The notes under the pieces were generated by a model. It was not told the DNA's origin. It searched no databases and saw only the letters and a list, made by a program, of their open reading frames with translations. The position numbers and the translations under genes are program-made. 64,000 nt of DNA from Neelides folsomi (taxonomy: Eukaryota > Arthropoda > Collembola > Neelipleona > Neelidae): assembly GCA_034687125.1 (NCBI GenBank), contig JAQGBZ010000226.1, forward strand, positions 38,741 to 102,740, written 5' to 3'. Below are positions 12,818-24,199 of the stretch, piece after piece; within the stretch, counting starts at the first letter, position 1; each line of letters begins with the position of its first letter.

Positions 12818-13701
12818 ATGGCATTGCGCCCAGCGAAGAAACCTAAAATCGTTAAAAAGAGGACAAAGAGATTCATCCGCCATCAAAGCGATCGATATGT
12901 TAAGGTCCATGTAAGTAACTTCGACCTTCGACCTTTTTTACATTTATTCAATCTACATATTTTGACTTGTTTTACAGTTTTACATAATATTGTAAAATTG
13001 TTGTATTCATCAAAGTAGCCCATTACAAATTAACCCTGTATTGACCCCGAGTTCGACACTTGCGTGTTATATTGTTTAATTTAAGGATTTTTGTTATATT
13101 GTTTTAATAAGGAAAATAAGGATTTTTCAATATATTAATCACTTGATTAATTTTCAGGATAACTGGAGGAAGCCAAAGGGTATTGACAACAGAGTGAGGA
13201 GAAGGTTCAAGGGTCAATACCTTATGCCCAACATCGGTTACGGAACAGCTAAGGTCACTCGCCACATGCTCCCCACTGGATTCATCAAAGTCCTTGTTCA
13301 CAATGTGAAGGTAAAAACAATCACAATTAAAAATAAATCTTAGATAAACACGACAAAACTATGAAATTTTCTTTCATAATTTTTATTTATTTATTTTTAA
13401 TAAATATTTATTTCTTACGACTTTAACTTTCGAACTTATAAGTCAGGAAATAGCTAATATGTTAAAGCTATAAGATTGTGTTTAACATAATTAATGGCAA
13501 TTGTAGAGAAATTGATATAAATATTTTTTATTTGATTTTTAGGAGCTCGAGATGTTGCTGATGCAAAACCGTAAATATTGTGCAGAAATCGCCCACGGAG
13601 TTTCCTCCAAGAAGCGCAAAGTGATTGTCGAGCGAGCCCAAGAACTCGCCATTCGCGTCACCAACGCCAATGCGAGACTTAGAAGCGAGGACAACGAGTA
13701 A
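12818..13701 (+). CDS. RpL32: Large ribosomal subunit protein eL32
   Basis: Three coding exons on the plus strand: 12818-12910, 13158-13310 and 13543-13701. These are 31, 51 and 53 codons with all introns in phase 0, giving 134 aa, the same length as insect RpL32. Recognisable conserved blocks are [11 protein letters not shown] near the start, [17 protein letters not shown] in exon 2 and KCAEIAH-type sequence (here [13 protein letters not shown]) in exon 3. It is a structural protein of the 60S subunit in the cytoplasm. Both introns have standard borders (GTAAGT...TTTTCAG and GTAAAA...TTTTTAG). It is tail-to-tail with the haem peroxidase gene and head-to-head with MED17. Expression is probably TOP-regulated, given the leader exon described above. 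Confidence 0.97.
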
Positions 13702-13733
13702 AGATCCAATCTGCACTCCAATTTTTTTGATGA

Positions 13734-13739
13734 AATAAA
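13734..13739 (+). terminator. Polyadenylation signal (AATAAA) of RpL32
   Basis: AATAAA lies 32 nt past the RpL32 stop codon, giving a very short 3' UTR, as is usual for ribosomal-protein mRNAs. Confidence 0.65.
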
Positions 13740-13903
13740 TACCTTCAAGGAATCCTAAATCTTTTAATTTCATTTAATTACCATTAAATAACATTAATTT
13801 AATTTACCATTAGTATTTAGTATAGATTTTTACTTTGTAGTTTTTAGGTTTAGTTTAGTTTTTTCATGAATATGAAAGTAAATGGATTTAATTAAAAACC
13901 TAA

Positions 13904-13909
13904 TTTATT
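13904..13909 (-). terminator. Candidate polyadenylation signal of the haem peroxidase gene
   Basis: TTTATT on the plus strand (AATAAA on the minus strand) lies about 130 nt past the peroxidase stop. With the RpL32 signal at 13734-13739, it leaves the two convergent transcripts separated by roughly 165 bp. Confidence 0.35.
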
Positions 13910-14040
13910 TTTATTTCATGAATATAAAACATTGATAATGCAATAAATAGTGAGGAATGTTTAAAGTTGAATAAATAAGTTAATTAAGTTTAAGGGTAAA
14001 TAAATAAGTTAATTCTATACAAGTTCAATGGTTGTGAAAG

Positions 14041-17000
14041 TTAATGGTTAAAGATTCTCGTCTTCTTGATGGATTCGAACGTGAAGGGAAATTCCTCCTG
14101 GTTAGTTTCCGAACTTTGTGCGAAAGTGTTTGGATCGGAGGAATAAAAAGTTGGTTCTTCGGATGGGGATTCGAAAGGGAAAGAACTTTCATGGTTCGTA
14201 TGAATTTGTTCCGTTCCACGCCAAGGACTCAGATTAAGTTTTGCAATTGTTCTTTCATCATCGCAGCTTCCATAAGGATTCCTTTAAAATTAAATATTTA
14301 AATTAAAATTTAATCAATTTTATTAATTAAATATATTAATTAAATAATAGCAATAATAACTGAAAAATAATTATTGTAATAATTATTTATAAATACTTTT
14401 GCTGCAACACATGTTAAGTCTACTTATAATGACTTTAGATAAAATAATTTAAATTATAATTAAATAATGTCAACGACAATTTTAAAATCTTACTGTTGGT
14501 GTTGAGTGGTCATGAAGATGATTGGTTGCATGGAGGTAATTGAGTCAGAAGTATCACAAATAATTCGGGCCATCGTGGTTTGACGAATTTCTCTCAATTG
14601 ACTATTCGTAAACTGCCCGGGATTCTCGAACCAAAACCGATCGGCCAAACGCAAATTCCTAAATGTTTGTCCGATAATGCAGGCGAAGGTCGGGCCGACC
14701 AAACCGCCCCGAACCGGAAATTCAATCATTCCACCGGGAAACAAATCAACGTCCCACGGAGATTCATAAACTTTTGATAACATTTCAACTCGACCTAAAA
14801 AATCATAAATTTTAATTACAGTCAATTTCTAATTATATTTAACAAACTGTATAATTAAATTTAGTTTAATTAATTAAATAAATTTAATTAGCCTTAATAT
14901 TTAGTTAATTACTCATTTGAATTCCTGTAGCTTGAGAGAAATCTTCCCAATTGTTAATTGGCCCATTGTGTCTCAAAGGTTTCAAAAGTCCACAAGTTTC
15001 TCTCCATTTAAGATAAGGCGGAAGTCCATGATCGCGTCCTCTTTAAATATCAAAAATCCAAACATTAATTTTAAATTTATTCATTTTATCTTAATTTAAA
15101 TTTAAAATTATAGTTTATTTGTAGTTTTCTCCAATTTTTAATTTTGAACCTAATTGGTAGTTGAGTTTTAATTACCTTTGGATATTAATTGCAGCTAAAT
15201 CCATCCCTTTATGTTTTTTGGTCTCAAAGAGATGATTTGTAAGTTGGGCTGTGATGAATTCATCTCGACGTTGAGCCGCTTGGGAAGCCAAACCCAACGA
15301 GATTCGATCGACTTCGCCAAAATTGTGAAGATTCATTGGACTCATCAATTCTGAGCTTAAATCAACTTCTAGGAAATTTATAAAATAATTATAATCAATT
15401 AACCATACTTTAAATTTTAAATCTAAAAATTAAAAAAACATTAAATGACAAAACCTAAATTCACCTGGATTATCTCTATGAAAATAATTATAATTAATAA
15501 AAATAAATCATTTACTGTATGGCATTTCTCTGTGTTCTTGATCAGTTCGGAAAAGATGAGGTTGAACGAGTGAATGACCAAATCTGAACGCAGCAGCGGC
15601 AAAAGCAGAAGAAATCGTTCCATCTCCACTTTCATTATAATTGGTAAAATAACCGGACTTTAAAAGCCGTAAACTAAAAACCTTCAAAATCATAAAATTC
15701 ACAATATTAAGTTTTTAATTCAAAGTACAATTAGTTTAATTTATTAATTTTTCTCACTTGCATAACATTCGGTCCAAGGACCAAAGGAAGGAATTCCCTA
15801 TAAGTGATATGTTGAATTTGAGCCACAATGATTTTTTTCGTTTCTTGGAAAAGCGTTTCCTCGCTCCAGGTCGGATTGAGCAGAGCGAGTTGATCCGCTA
15901 TTAAATTATGTTGTCTCAGCCAGATTGTGTGCATTGCGGCCAATCCCGGCTGCTCGTTCACGCGCCCGTCCCCGGCCGAGAAACAAAAAAGTCGAGGAGA
16001 AGAAACGATGCATTCCCCATCATGGGGATGAGCCAACCGAGGGAGCAAACTTTTCCGACTCAACATCTTCGAATATTTCAAATGACCTTTGCGGTAAAGA
16101 CGGAGATCTTCAAGTTCCACTGAACTGCTGCCGTAAATGGCACTTCCATCGATCCAAGCTGTGACCTTCAAATAATTAAATAATTAGTTAATTGTAAAAG
16201 TAATTAGTTGATTGATTGATTAATTAATTGAAATTAAAATAATAACTCTTTTCCAAATGATATCAAACTATTACATAAAATAGCAATTTAACTTTTAATT
16301 ATGAAAAAATAAATATTTTACCTGGTTTAATTGCTCTCGTGGACCCAAAGTGCAATCAGGTCTTGGTGACGGAGAACTCCGTACAAATTCCATGCAATCT
16401 GTATTATTAAAGTACGGATCCCCAGGTGGGATTTTGATCGGGAGACAATCGGGGTGGGAAAGCTTGACGTGACAACATTTCGGGACGGAAGAGTTGAAGG
16501 CTCGAGTTTGAGAAGTCGCTGTTAAATCATGATCCAAAAACTGTCCCCATCTAAAATAACGTCAAATGTTATTATTTTAATTAAGTTTATAATTAAGATT
16601 TTTAATGTATATGAAATACAGATTTCTTCTGGTATATTTCTTGAAATTGTAATATGAATATAAAATAATTATTAATTTAATTACTGCATGAGCATGAGAG
16701 TGACAGTCGAGGAAGGTCTTGAAACATCTTTATGGACGCTGGTGGAGATCAGCCGAGGCGAAGGAAGTTCATTACCGGAAATTGAAGCTCGACGAATAGA
16801 AGAAACGCCTCAAGTCAATCATGGAAAATAATATAATTATTAGCTTGAATTTATTAATTTAATTAATATTAATAATTAACCTTAATTAACAATATATTTA
16901 AAATAAAAATGTATGTATAAAAAATGTTTAGTTCATATGACTCATGTGGACATGAAAACTGTACATGTATTTATAAGAAATATTTTATATTATCTATAGA

Positions 17001-18865
17001 ATAAAAAAATATCAAAGGTGATAGGTGGTGTGATATCAATAATATTTCTCCAAGTCCCGTTTTGGTATTTTTCATATTTTTTCTGTATTTTTTGTATGTA
17101 TTTGTTATAATGTTATTCCTGCAAGGCATCTTACCATCATCATATTGTGGAGGGAGAAATCGGGCAAAAGGTTGAAAGGCCGAACCCCAATGTGAATGTT
17201 TGATGTTGTTGCAAGTTCCGTCCACTCGTCGGTATTTCTCATCCACACATTCGTCCGCATCCCTCCTGTACAATATTTATTGACATTAGCTAAAGAGAAG
17301 ACTCAGAGAACCTTTACATTCTCAAACCCTAGAAAAAATGGTAAGGGAAGAACCGAAGAAACGTCCATGGTATATATCAAAAACTGACTTACATATATAT
17401 CAAAAACTAACTGTATGTATGTACCATATATCTTAAATACTTATATTAGTTATATTAAGGGAGAAAGGGAACAGGTGGCTGGAGGACCCTTGGGTTCCTT
17501 TTTTTCATTTATTATCTTCCGCATCTCATGACATAACCAGAAGATCCAAAAACTCTCCCGTGCTTTATGCTACACAAAATAAACCTCAAAATGGAAATTG
17601 GAAAATGAGAAAAATTCTCTGCTTAAACATTGAGGCTTAAACATTAAAATCCTATGCTTAAACATTTAAGCTTAAAGTGTAAACTCTCGAAACCTTAAAA
17701 TTGTATAAAGGTTAAAGTGTGAAGCTTAAAGGGAGCAATAAGTAATAGCTTAGTTGGCATTTTTAGCTTTAGATTCTTAAACGGTGAAACCTCACTCTTC
17801 ACATTTTGTTTCTCGACTTGTTTGTCTCAAGTTGAATGTAAGATATTATGTGATCATTTTTTACTGTTTTACTGATAGTCATACTCTTTATGATTTTACA
17901 CTTTTTACTTCTATTGGCTATATTAGAAGTTCTAACATACAATTTGTATCGTTGAATTTGTATCATGAAGTTTCGTGTATGTTTTTTTTACTTTTATATG
18001 GAGCAGGGTCACACATTAAAAAAAGCTCTATTCAACTCTATTAATAAAGGATGTTAAAAAGAAGTTTTTTTACCGAGTTGGGCAATTTGATGACTCCAGC
18101 GGAGTGTTTCTTAAAGAAAACTCTTCGACTGGATCGTCCCATTCGAAATTACCACCACGGAATTCTGCAACGCTGGAAAAACATGAAAAAGCTCATTAAA
18201 TTTTTTAATTTAATTTAAATTATTAAAGTTACTTATAATTTGGAATAAATGCTAAATAGGTCAAATTGTATCAAAGTGTTAAATTAAATAATTGAGCTTT
18301 TATGCAAAGCTTCTTTATGCAACTATTTATACAATGTAGGTATTTTATCTGGATTGAAATTTGAAATTTAAACTGTGTTTAAAATAAGTATGTTAAACTA
18401 TGTTATATAAAAATATATTAAAACTGATGATATTTAACTAAATACATAATAATGTTAATGATATTTAAAATAATAAAATAAGTTTAACTAATAATTAAAA
18501 ATAACTAACGTTTCTTTGAGTAAAGCAGTTGCTTTGAGCGTCGCATATGCAACTTTGGCCAAGGCCTTTGCTTTTGGATCTTGTCTGTTGATAGCGGCGA
18601 GATAAACGGCGGGATGTTCACCACGGAGGACCAAATCTGGATGGAAGGTTAAATCGCCCCTTCAAATGAACCCTGACCTCAAGTCAATGTCATTACCTCT
18701 TTTGTATAATTCCGGCTCGAAGGTGTCGTAGAGTTCCTGGGCCTCAGACAGGCCGGATTCCACCGCCCGGGCCACAACTCCCGCGTAGTAATGGAGAATC
18801 GACTTCCCTGACGCATCTTCACCGCTGCAACCCCCGGACAGGAAAAAGAAAATGAGGAGGATCAT
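14041..18865 (-). CDS. Secreted animal haem peroxidase (chorion-peroxidase/peroxinectin type)
   Basis: Twelve exons on the minus strand: 18865-18697, 18636-18510, 18172-18074, 17265-17135, 16808-16685, 16550-16322, 16165-15758, 15681-15516, 15368-15176, 15040-14913, 14794-14494 and 14281-14041. They join in phase to 771 aa. A short hydrophobic signal peptide (MILLIFFFLSGGCSG) is followed by the animal peroxidase domain. WGQFLDHD at about 218-225 holds the distal His (224) and its neighbouring haem-linking Asp. GRVNE at about 360-364 gives the catalytic Arg and the second haem-linking Glu. AFRFGHSL at about 460-467 holds the proximal His. All the residues needed for activity are therefore present. 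The family oxidises substrates with hydrogen peroxide outside the cell, for example in eggshell or cuticle cross-linking or in immunity. Which subfamily it belongs to is not settled. The last 60 residues are Ser/Glu/Phe-rich and unlike the core. Confidence 0.9.
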
Positions 18866-19335
18866 CGACGACGTTTACGCTCAGCTTGCAACGTCGAGAT
18901 CGCACTTACGCTACCAAAAAGCACACGGGCCGTGACCTGCATTAAATAATAAAAATTTTAATTTAACCTTTAATTTAATCTTGATTGGTAAATTAACAAG
19001 TTAACAATTGAACCACAAGTATAAACAACATTAAAAGTTGATTAAAATTTAACCCGACTTTACCTTCTTGATTTAACTCAATTAACTACTTTGAGTTTAA
19101 CTTTGAGTTTAAGTCGATTTTGAGTAAATTGGTTAAAGAGGTTTGTAAGTCAAATAAATGGCACTTGACATTGAACTTGAACTTTGCTAATTGAATTATA
19201 AAATCACAGGTGTGTGTAAATGGGTTTTTAATTTACCTGTACACTTGGCAGTTTGTCTCCCTGGTTCGGGGTTTGCGGCGGGGGCGAAGCTGTCGTTGGC
19301 GGCGTGGATGCTGAGCTTCCCGGACGAGCTGACAT
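18862..19335 (-). CDS. Upstream ORF in the peroxidase leader (57 codons, overlaps the main start)
   Basis: The minus strand has a 33-codon Pro/Ser/Thr-rich exon from ATG at 19335 to a good donor (CAG|GTAAAT) at 19237. It joins in phase 0 to an acceptor (TTAATGCAG) with coding from 18936. The frame then ends in TGA at 18864-18862, which overlaps the peroxidase ATG (18865-18863) as ATGA. No family is recognised. It may be a regulatory upstream ORF. A rival reading is that part of 18906-18841 is itself an intron (GTAAGT ... pyrimidine tract ... TTGCAG), which would remove the signal-peptide start. I could not find a frame that makes that form code for peroxidase. Confidence 0.4.
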
Positions 19336-19486
19336 GGTGTCTGGGGGAGAACGAAGGGCCGACTAACCGATTGACCCAAATCCCCAGCTTCTACTACGGA
19401 TGAGAGCGAGTCTGTCCCGTTAGGAGCCGAAAATACAACTCCCTATACGACGATTATACAGCTCCCATACAACTCCCATACACCGC

Positions 19487-19494
19487 CTATATAG
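19487..19494 (-). promoter_or_regulatory. TATA-like element upstream of the peroxidase leader
   Basis: CTATATAG, a palindrome, lies in a somewhat GC-richer block about 150 bp upstream of the leader ATG on the minus strand. Position and context suit a core promoter, but there is no direct evidence for the transcription start. Confidence 0.3.
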
Positions 19495-19499
19495 ACAAA

Positions 19500-20625
19500 T
19501 ATAAAAGAGACACTTGAGGTACTTTGAGAACAAAATCCCTTCCAGACAACCACCAGACAGATAGAAATTAAATACCCCCAAAACAATCGACAATCAAACT
19601 TACAATTAAGTACAATTAACTAATTACGCTTCAAATATTTCAAAGACTTCAATAATCAAATAATAATTAAACAAGGTCGAAAACTATCTCAATAATAATT
19701 GATTATTATATAATTGTTAATTGTTTATTATATAATTGTTAATCGTTAAATTTGTCAATTTGAAGTTAAATTTGTTAATTTGAATTCTTAATTTGGATAA
19801 TTCTTGTTAAAAGCAATAACGCGGGTTTTCCATCTATTAAAATTTTGTTAATAAACAATAAATTGAAAATAAGCTGCGATATCCTGGAAACCATATTTTA
19901 TTGATACTTCAATCACATCTGTTCTTTCTATAGTTTAAATATTAAAAATATTAAAAAATGCTCAAATGGGGCGGGGATTGATTTAATAACCAAATGCTTA
20001 GAAATTAGGAGAAGTCCCCTCAGAGCACTTATTTAATAATTTTAATAATTAATAATACAACAATGGGTCCTTGGAAACGTGAAATGAAAAAGACAATAAT
20101 TAAAAATCTAAAAATCGATTCAATGTTTAAATATCGTTAATATTAATTAACAATGGGTTTATTCAAAAATCTAACAATCCTTTATTTTAGTAAACGTAAT
20201 TTCCAATCGAACTCGTATATATACTTTATACGAATAAGACTAATCTTAGCGTAAATTAGATTTGAAGTTTTAAACATCGACCAACTATGAGACGTAATTG
20301 TAAAGCAACGAGGAACTTTTTCAAAAAAGTAAAATACCTTATTTTCAATCATGCTTTTCTGAACAGGAAATGTATTTGTACTTTTTAAAAATATTCAGTA
20401 TCAGAACTAATAAATGGAATTTGCCGAGACAATTTTAGGATTATTGATCCTTAAATAAAGATATTTATCAACCTTAAGGGAAGAATAACAATGAGGTATT
20501 TAATTGAGTTTACTAAATCAGGGTTGTAAAAAGCCTTAAAAGCAAAGGCCGACCTTTTGAATAAAAAACGAGGTTTGCCATTGTAGATCATTTGGGTATT
20601 GAATAAGGAACTGTGATTTGGTAAT
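19500..20625. other. Intergenic DNA, nothing recognised
   Basis: AT-rich spacer upstream of the peroxidase gene. No ORF with protein-family content, no tRNA-like B box and no clear repeat was seen. Confidence 0.4.
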
Positions 20626-20770
20626 GAATGTATGGTAATGTAATGAGTATATGGTAATGAGCATTAGAAAGGTATAGAGGAAGGGTATAAGGATGGGTAT
20701 AGCGAAGGGTATAATGAATAGGTATAATGATGGGTATAGTGATGGGTATTGGAAGTAGATCATGGGAAGT
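20626..20770. repeat. Degenerate minisatellite of GGTATAATG / GGGTATAGTGAT type units
   Basis: A purine/T-skewed tract repeats variants of GGGTATAGTGATGGGTAT with irregular spacing of about 12-24 bp. The long minus-strand frame through it is low-complexity and is not a gene. Confidence 0.6.
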
Positions 20771-21103
20771 GGGATTAAAAAATGGAGGTAAAGTGGGTTA
20801 GTGTGGTTAAGTAATTGGAGGTTCAATCCGGTCCATCCAACACATCACCCAACACAGTGACCCAAACACAAAAACCAAACACATCCTTCTCATGCCCATA
20901 CAGAATGCAACAATTGCACTTTTGCATTCTCCCACTCCGACCCACTTAAATAAACATTAAATGACATTTAAATAAAAGAAACCATGTTTAAGCTCCTCAT
21001 AATTGTAATTAAAATTCTTCAAATAAGGAAAGGCAAATGAGAGTTATCAATTAAAAATTTCTTTTCTTTTTCATTATTAAATATAAATAATTATTAACTA
21101 TAT

Positions 21104-21279
21104 TTTATTCCAGCCCGGAAAGGTCGTGAGTTTGGACGAACTGCTAAAATATTATTGAAAATGCTCATGATGGGGCTTACATAGTAACTTGCACAAGAGT
21201 TTCCTGGGCCCAACATATGCATTTTCAATAATATTTAAGCGGTTCGTTCAAACTGACGTCCTTTCCGGGCTGGAATAAA
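21104..21279. repeat. Long inverted repeat (61-bp arms, about 54-nt loop)
   Basis: The left arm, 21104-21164, is the near-perfect reverse complement of the right arm, 21219-21279. I count five mismatches in 61 positions. The arms begin and end with TTTATTCCAG / CTGGAATAAA and include a GC-richer block (CCCGGAAAGG) unlike the AT-rich surroundings. Transcribed on either strand it would fold into a long hairpin. It could be a foldback MITE or a hairpin-RNA/miRNA-like locus. No target-site duplication is clear because the flanking bases are part of the palindrome. Confidence 0.85.
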
Positions 21280-22739
21280 GAATAAATGGCTTTATTTTAA
21301 ATACGACATTAAATACAGATATATTATATTATAAGAAAAGTATGTACAAGTACTTAGATTTAGTAAAGGTGTTAAATAAAGCCCAGGTAAAATACAGGTA
21401 AGAAGTGAAGTAGAGATAATGAGTCAATAAATACAGGCAATCTACAGGTAAATTGTACAGGTAAATGTACAGGTAAAGGAGGAAAGGAAAACCAACGGTA
21501 TTGGAAAACTTCCATTCAACCACGCGAGACAACAAAGAAAGGAACAAAATAAAAATTCTCTTCATTCTTCCCAGACAAATGAAAAAATCCAAATCAGTCA
21601 AAATAACAAAAGGAGGATGAGGAAAACTGTTGGATTTTTTTAACTAAATGGAGGTTGATGTAAATGACTTTCCCATCGCACTCATTCCATACAATATTTA
21701 GATATATGGGATATGTATTGTGTACATAAAAAATATAACGGTTGCTCTCAATTCATTTGGCTCCTAAACACACTTTGACACTTTCTTTATATAAACACAT
21801 TAATCTTATTTTGCCAACTCACTAATTACTCAACTAAGGTCAGTGTTAATCAGATGTTAATCTTGATGTTTTTTAATAAATAAAAATTTAACTACAAGGA
21901 GCTTAAAATCTAATTTAATTAAATAAAAATTTATTCAATGTTCAACCAAAGTGCAAAACTGTTTAATATTTCTTAATTAATTAAAATTAAATAATAAAAT
22001 TGAATGGTTTTCTTACAAGAATTCGAGCAATTTGCAACAAGTTGGTTTTCTCCGATCGGCTTAAAAATCTTCGTTTCAAATATGAAGATTTTAATGGGGA
22101 TTTTGTTAATTGTATCAAATTGTGGAGATTTGACAGGACTGGAATTTAATTAAAGTTAAAGATGATTAATTTAAATGAATTCAGGTTTTGTGTTGGATTG
22201 TCTGATAAAGAATAATGAAAATAGCTTTGAATGACTTTGATTCTATTGGAGGGTGTGGGGAGATGCGCCGAGACTCCCAATTGATTTACTTAAATCCCTC
22301 CAATCCACCCGAGGAAAGCACAAGGAGAAACCCCGGGAATCACGATACCCGTATTATGGTAAATACCCGTTTTAACAAAATGTGACTTTCATAAAATCAT
22401 GAAACTTTTTTGATTTTTTATTCATTTGGGTTAAATTAATTTAATTTCTTTATTTACGTTTGGAATAAATGTAAAAACATTAAAGCAAACTAATAATTCT
22501 AATTAGTTTAACTTTAATAATTGAATAAAATAATTAAATAACTATCGACTTTGATGAATAAAAAATTATCGAAATGCACCTGATTTAACTAGCAAAAATG
22601 GGATTTTGGATTAATGATAATGTATGCGAACTTTAATGATTTTGATTGTTTGTGCAAATATGATATAGATGTGTAAATATAAGTAAATTGAAATATGATT
22701 GAAATGAACTTTGACATTTGAATGTTTGTCTAAACAAAA
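21280..22739. other. Intergenic DNA between the hairpin and RpL19
   Basis: Mostly AT-rich. A short run of AGGTAAA-type direct repeats lies near 21380-21480, and a GC-richer patch lies at 22240-22370. I see no convincing exon on either strand. The 3' flank of RpL19 lies at the right edge. Confidence 0.35.
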
Positions 22740-22745
22740 TTTATT
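22740..22745 (-). terminator. Candidate polyadenylation signal of RpL19
   Basis: AATAAA on the minus strand starts 9 nt past the RpL19 stop. That is very close to the stop codon, so another downstream signal may be used instead. Confidence 0.3.
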
Positions 22746-22753
22746 CTTGAAAT

Positions 22754-24195
22754 TTAGTCCTTTTGGGCTGCAGAGACGAGTTCGGCCTGTTTGGTCGCCT
22801 TTCTCTCTTCGCGTCTCTTCCTCGCCTCCTTCACCTTCGATCGTCGAGCCTCGGCTTGGTCACTAAAATAAAACATTGACAATTAGCAATTACATTCACA
22901 AATTAAACATCGTTTGGAATAAATCTCACTTGGATAAACAAGATAGGAATAAAGCAAATTAATATAAATCACACTGCGATAAATCAAATTAAAATAAACC
23001 TTATTTGAATAAATCACATAGAATAAATCATAATTGCAAATTAGGATGATGATAGTTATGATTTATGATGAATTAAGAATGTTAAACTTGAACTCACTTC
23101 AACATCTTGGAACGGGCATTTTCAGCCTTCTTCTTGTGGATGAATTCCATGAGGACTCGCTTGTTCTTGAATACGTTACCCTTCACCTTCATATAAAGTT
23201 CATGGTACAAGTGGCGATCGATCTTTTTTGCTTCCCTGAAATCAATAATTAAAGATTTTATTAATAATTAATGTCGCTTCATTTCATTAATATGATTATC
23301 CTCATTATCTCAAATAACTTTACATTCTTATTTACAGCTAATTGATTTAGATAATTATTATTGATTTTGACTATTATTTTATATTTAGAGCTTTTGAGGA
23401 AAATGAAGGATTTGAATTTTAATTAATAAGGACATTTGAATTATTTAGGACATTTGAATAAAAACTTAATTTTTCTGACCTGTATTTCTTAAGGAGACGC
23501 CTGAGGACTCTCATTCTCTTAATCCAAAGGGACTTTTCGGGCATCCGGGCATTTGCTGTTCCCTTCCTCTTTCCGGGCCCGCAATGCCTCCCTTTTCTTC
23601 TGGCCTCAGTGTTCGCACGAACTCGGGCTCTTGAATGGACAGCCACGGGCTTTTTGATAATAAGACCATCCTTTGCCAATTTCCTGATATATTGTCCTAT
23701 TAAAAATAAAATTCAATTATTTTCCATTCAATTAACACTATTTTCTATTTAATTAACATTAATTTAACATTAATCTTTTAATTAACATTTATCTCGAATT
23801 TAAATAATGATATCAATATCATTAAATGCCAATGGCGGCTTTGAATATTTTTATTAAACCGACTTATTCAAAATTGAAGTAGATTGAAAAATTTAACGAA
23901 TTCAGCCAATTAAATAAGCTAAATGTTTGTTAATCATAAGAAGCATAAAGTTAATTAAAGTTAATGAACATTAAAGCGGCTTTTGTGGCCATGATGTGAA
24001 AGTGAGCATACGTGAATTGGCAGCGGAAATTTCGGCCGACTCGTTGGGGTCAAGCCAAACCTTTTTCTTTCCGCATCTGAGGACTGCGGCCGCAAGGCGC
24101 TTCTGCAGCTTCAATGAACTACTACAATAACCATCAAAATTAGTTAATTAGGGTTTAATTGGAATTAAAAAGTGAAATAAAATTATTTACCTCAT
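22754..24195 (-). CDS. RpL19: Large ribosomal subunit protein eL19
   Basis: Five coding exons on the minus strand: 24195-24191, 24118-24012, 23696-23480, 23235-23098 and 22862-22754. They join in phase to 191 aa, slightly shorter than the usual 196-203 because the acidic tail is short. Conserved blocks include [48 protein letters not shown] and EARKRREER. It is a 60S subunit protein. The first coding exon is only five bases (ATGAG), as in other animals, where exon 1 of this gene holds little more than the ATG. Exon 2 has a tandem acceptor (TAGTAG, start 24118 or 24121), which would add or omit one Ser near the N-terminus. Confidence 0.95.
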
Positions 24196-24199
24196 TGTC

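Noticed and set aside
15908-16164. Plus-strand ORFs opposite peroxidase exon 7
   Set aside because: They are antisense to the catalytic-domain exon and have no independent support.
18662-18696. Continuation of peroxidase exon 1 past 18697
   Set aside because: It ends in a stop. Splicing from G|GTAATG to the strong acceptor TTCCATCCAG at 18637 keeps the frame into exon 2.
20536-20826. 96-codon minus-strand ORF
   Set aside because: It is a translation of the GGTATAATG minisatellite, so the frame is open only because of the repeat.
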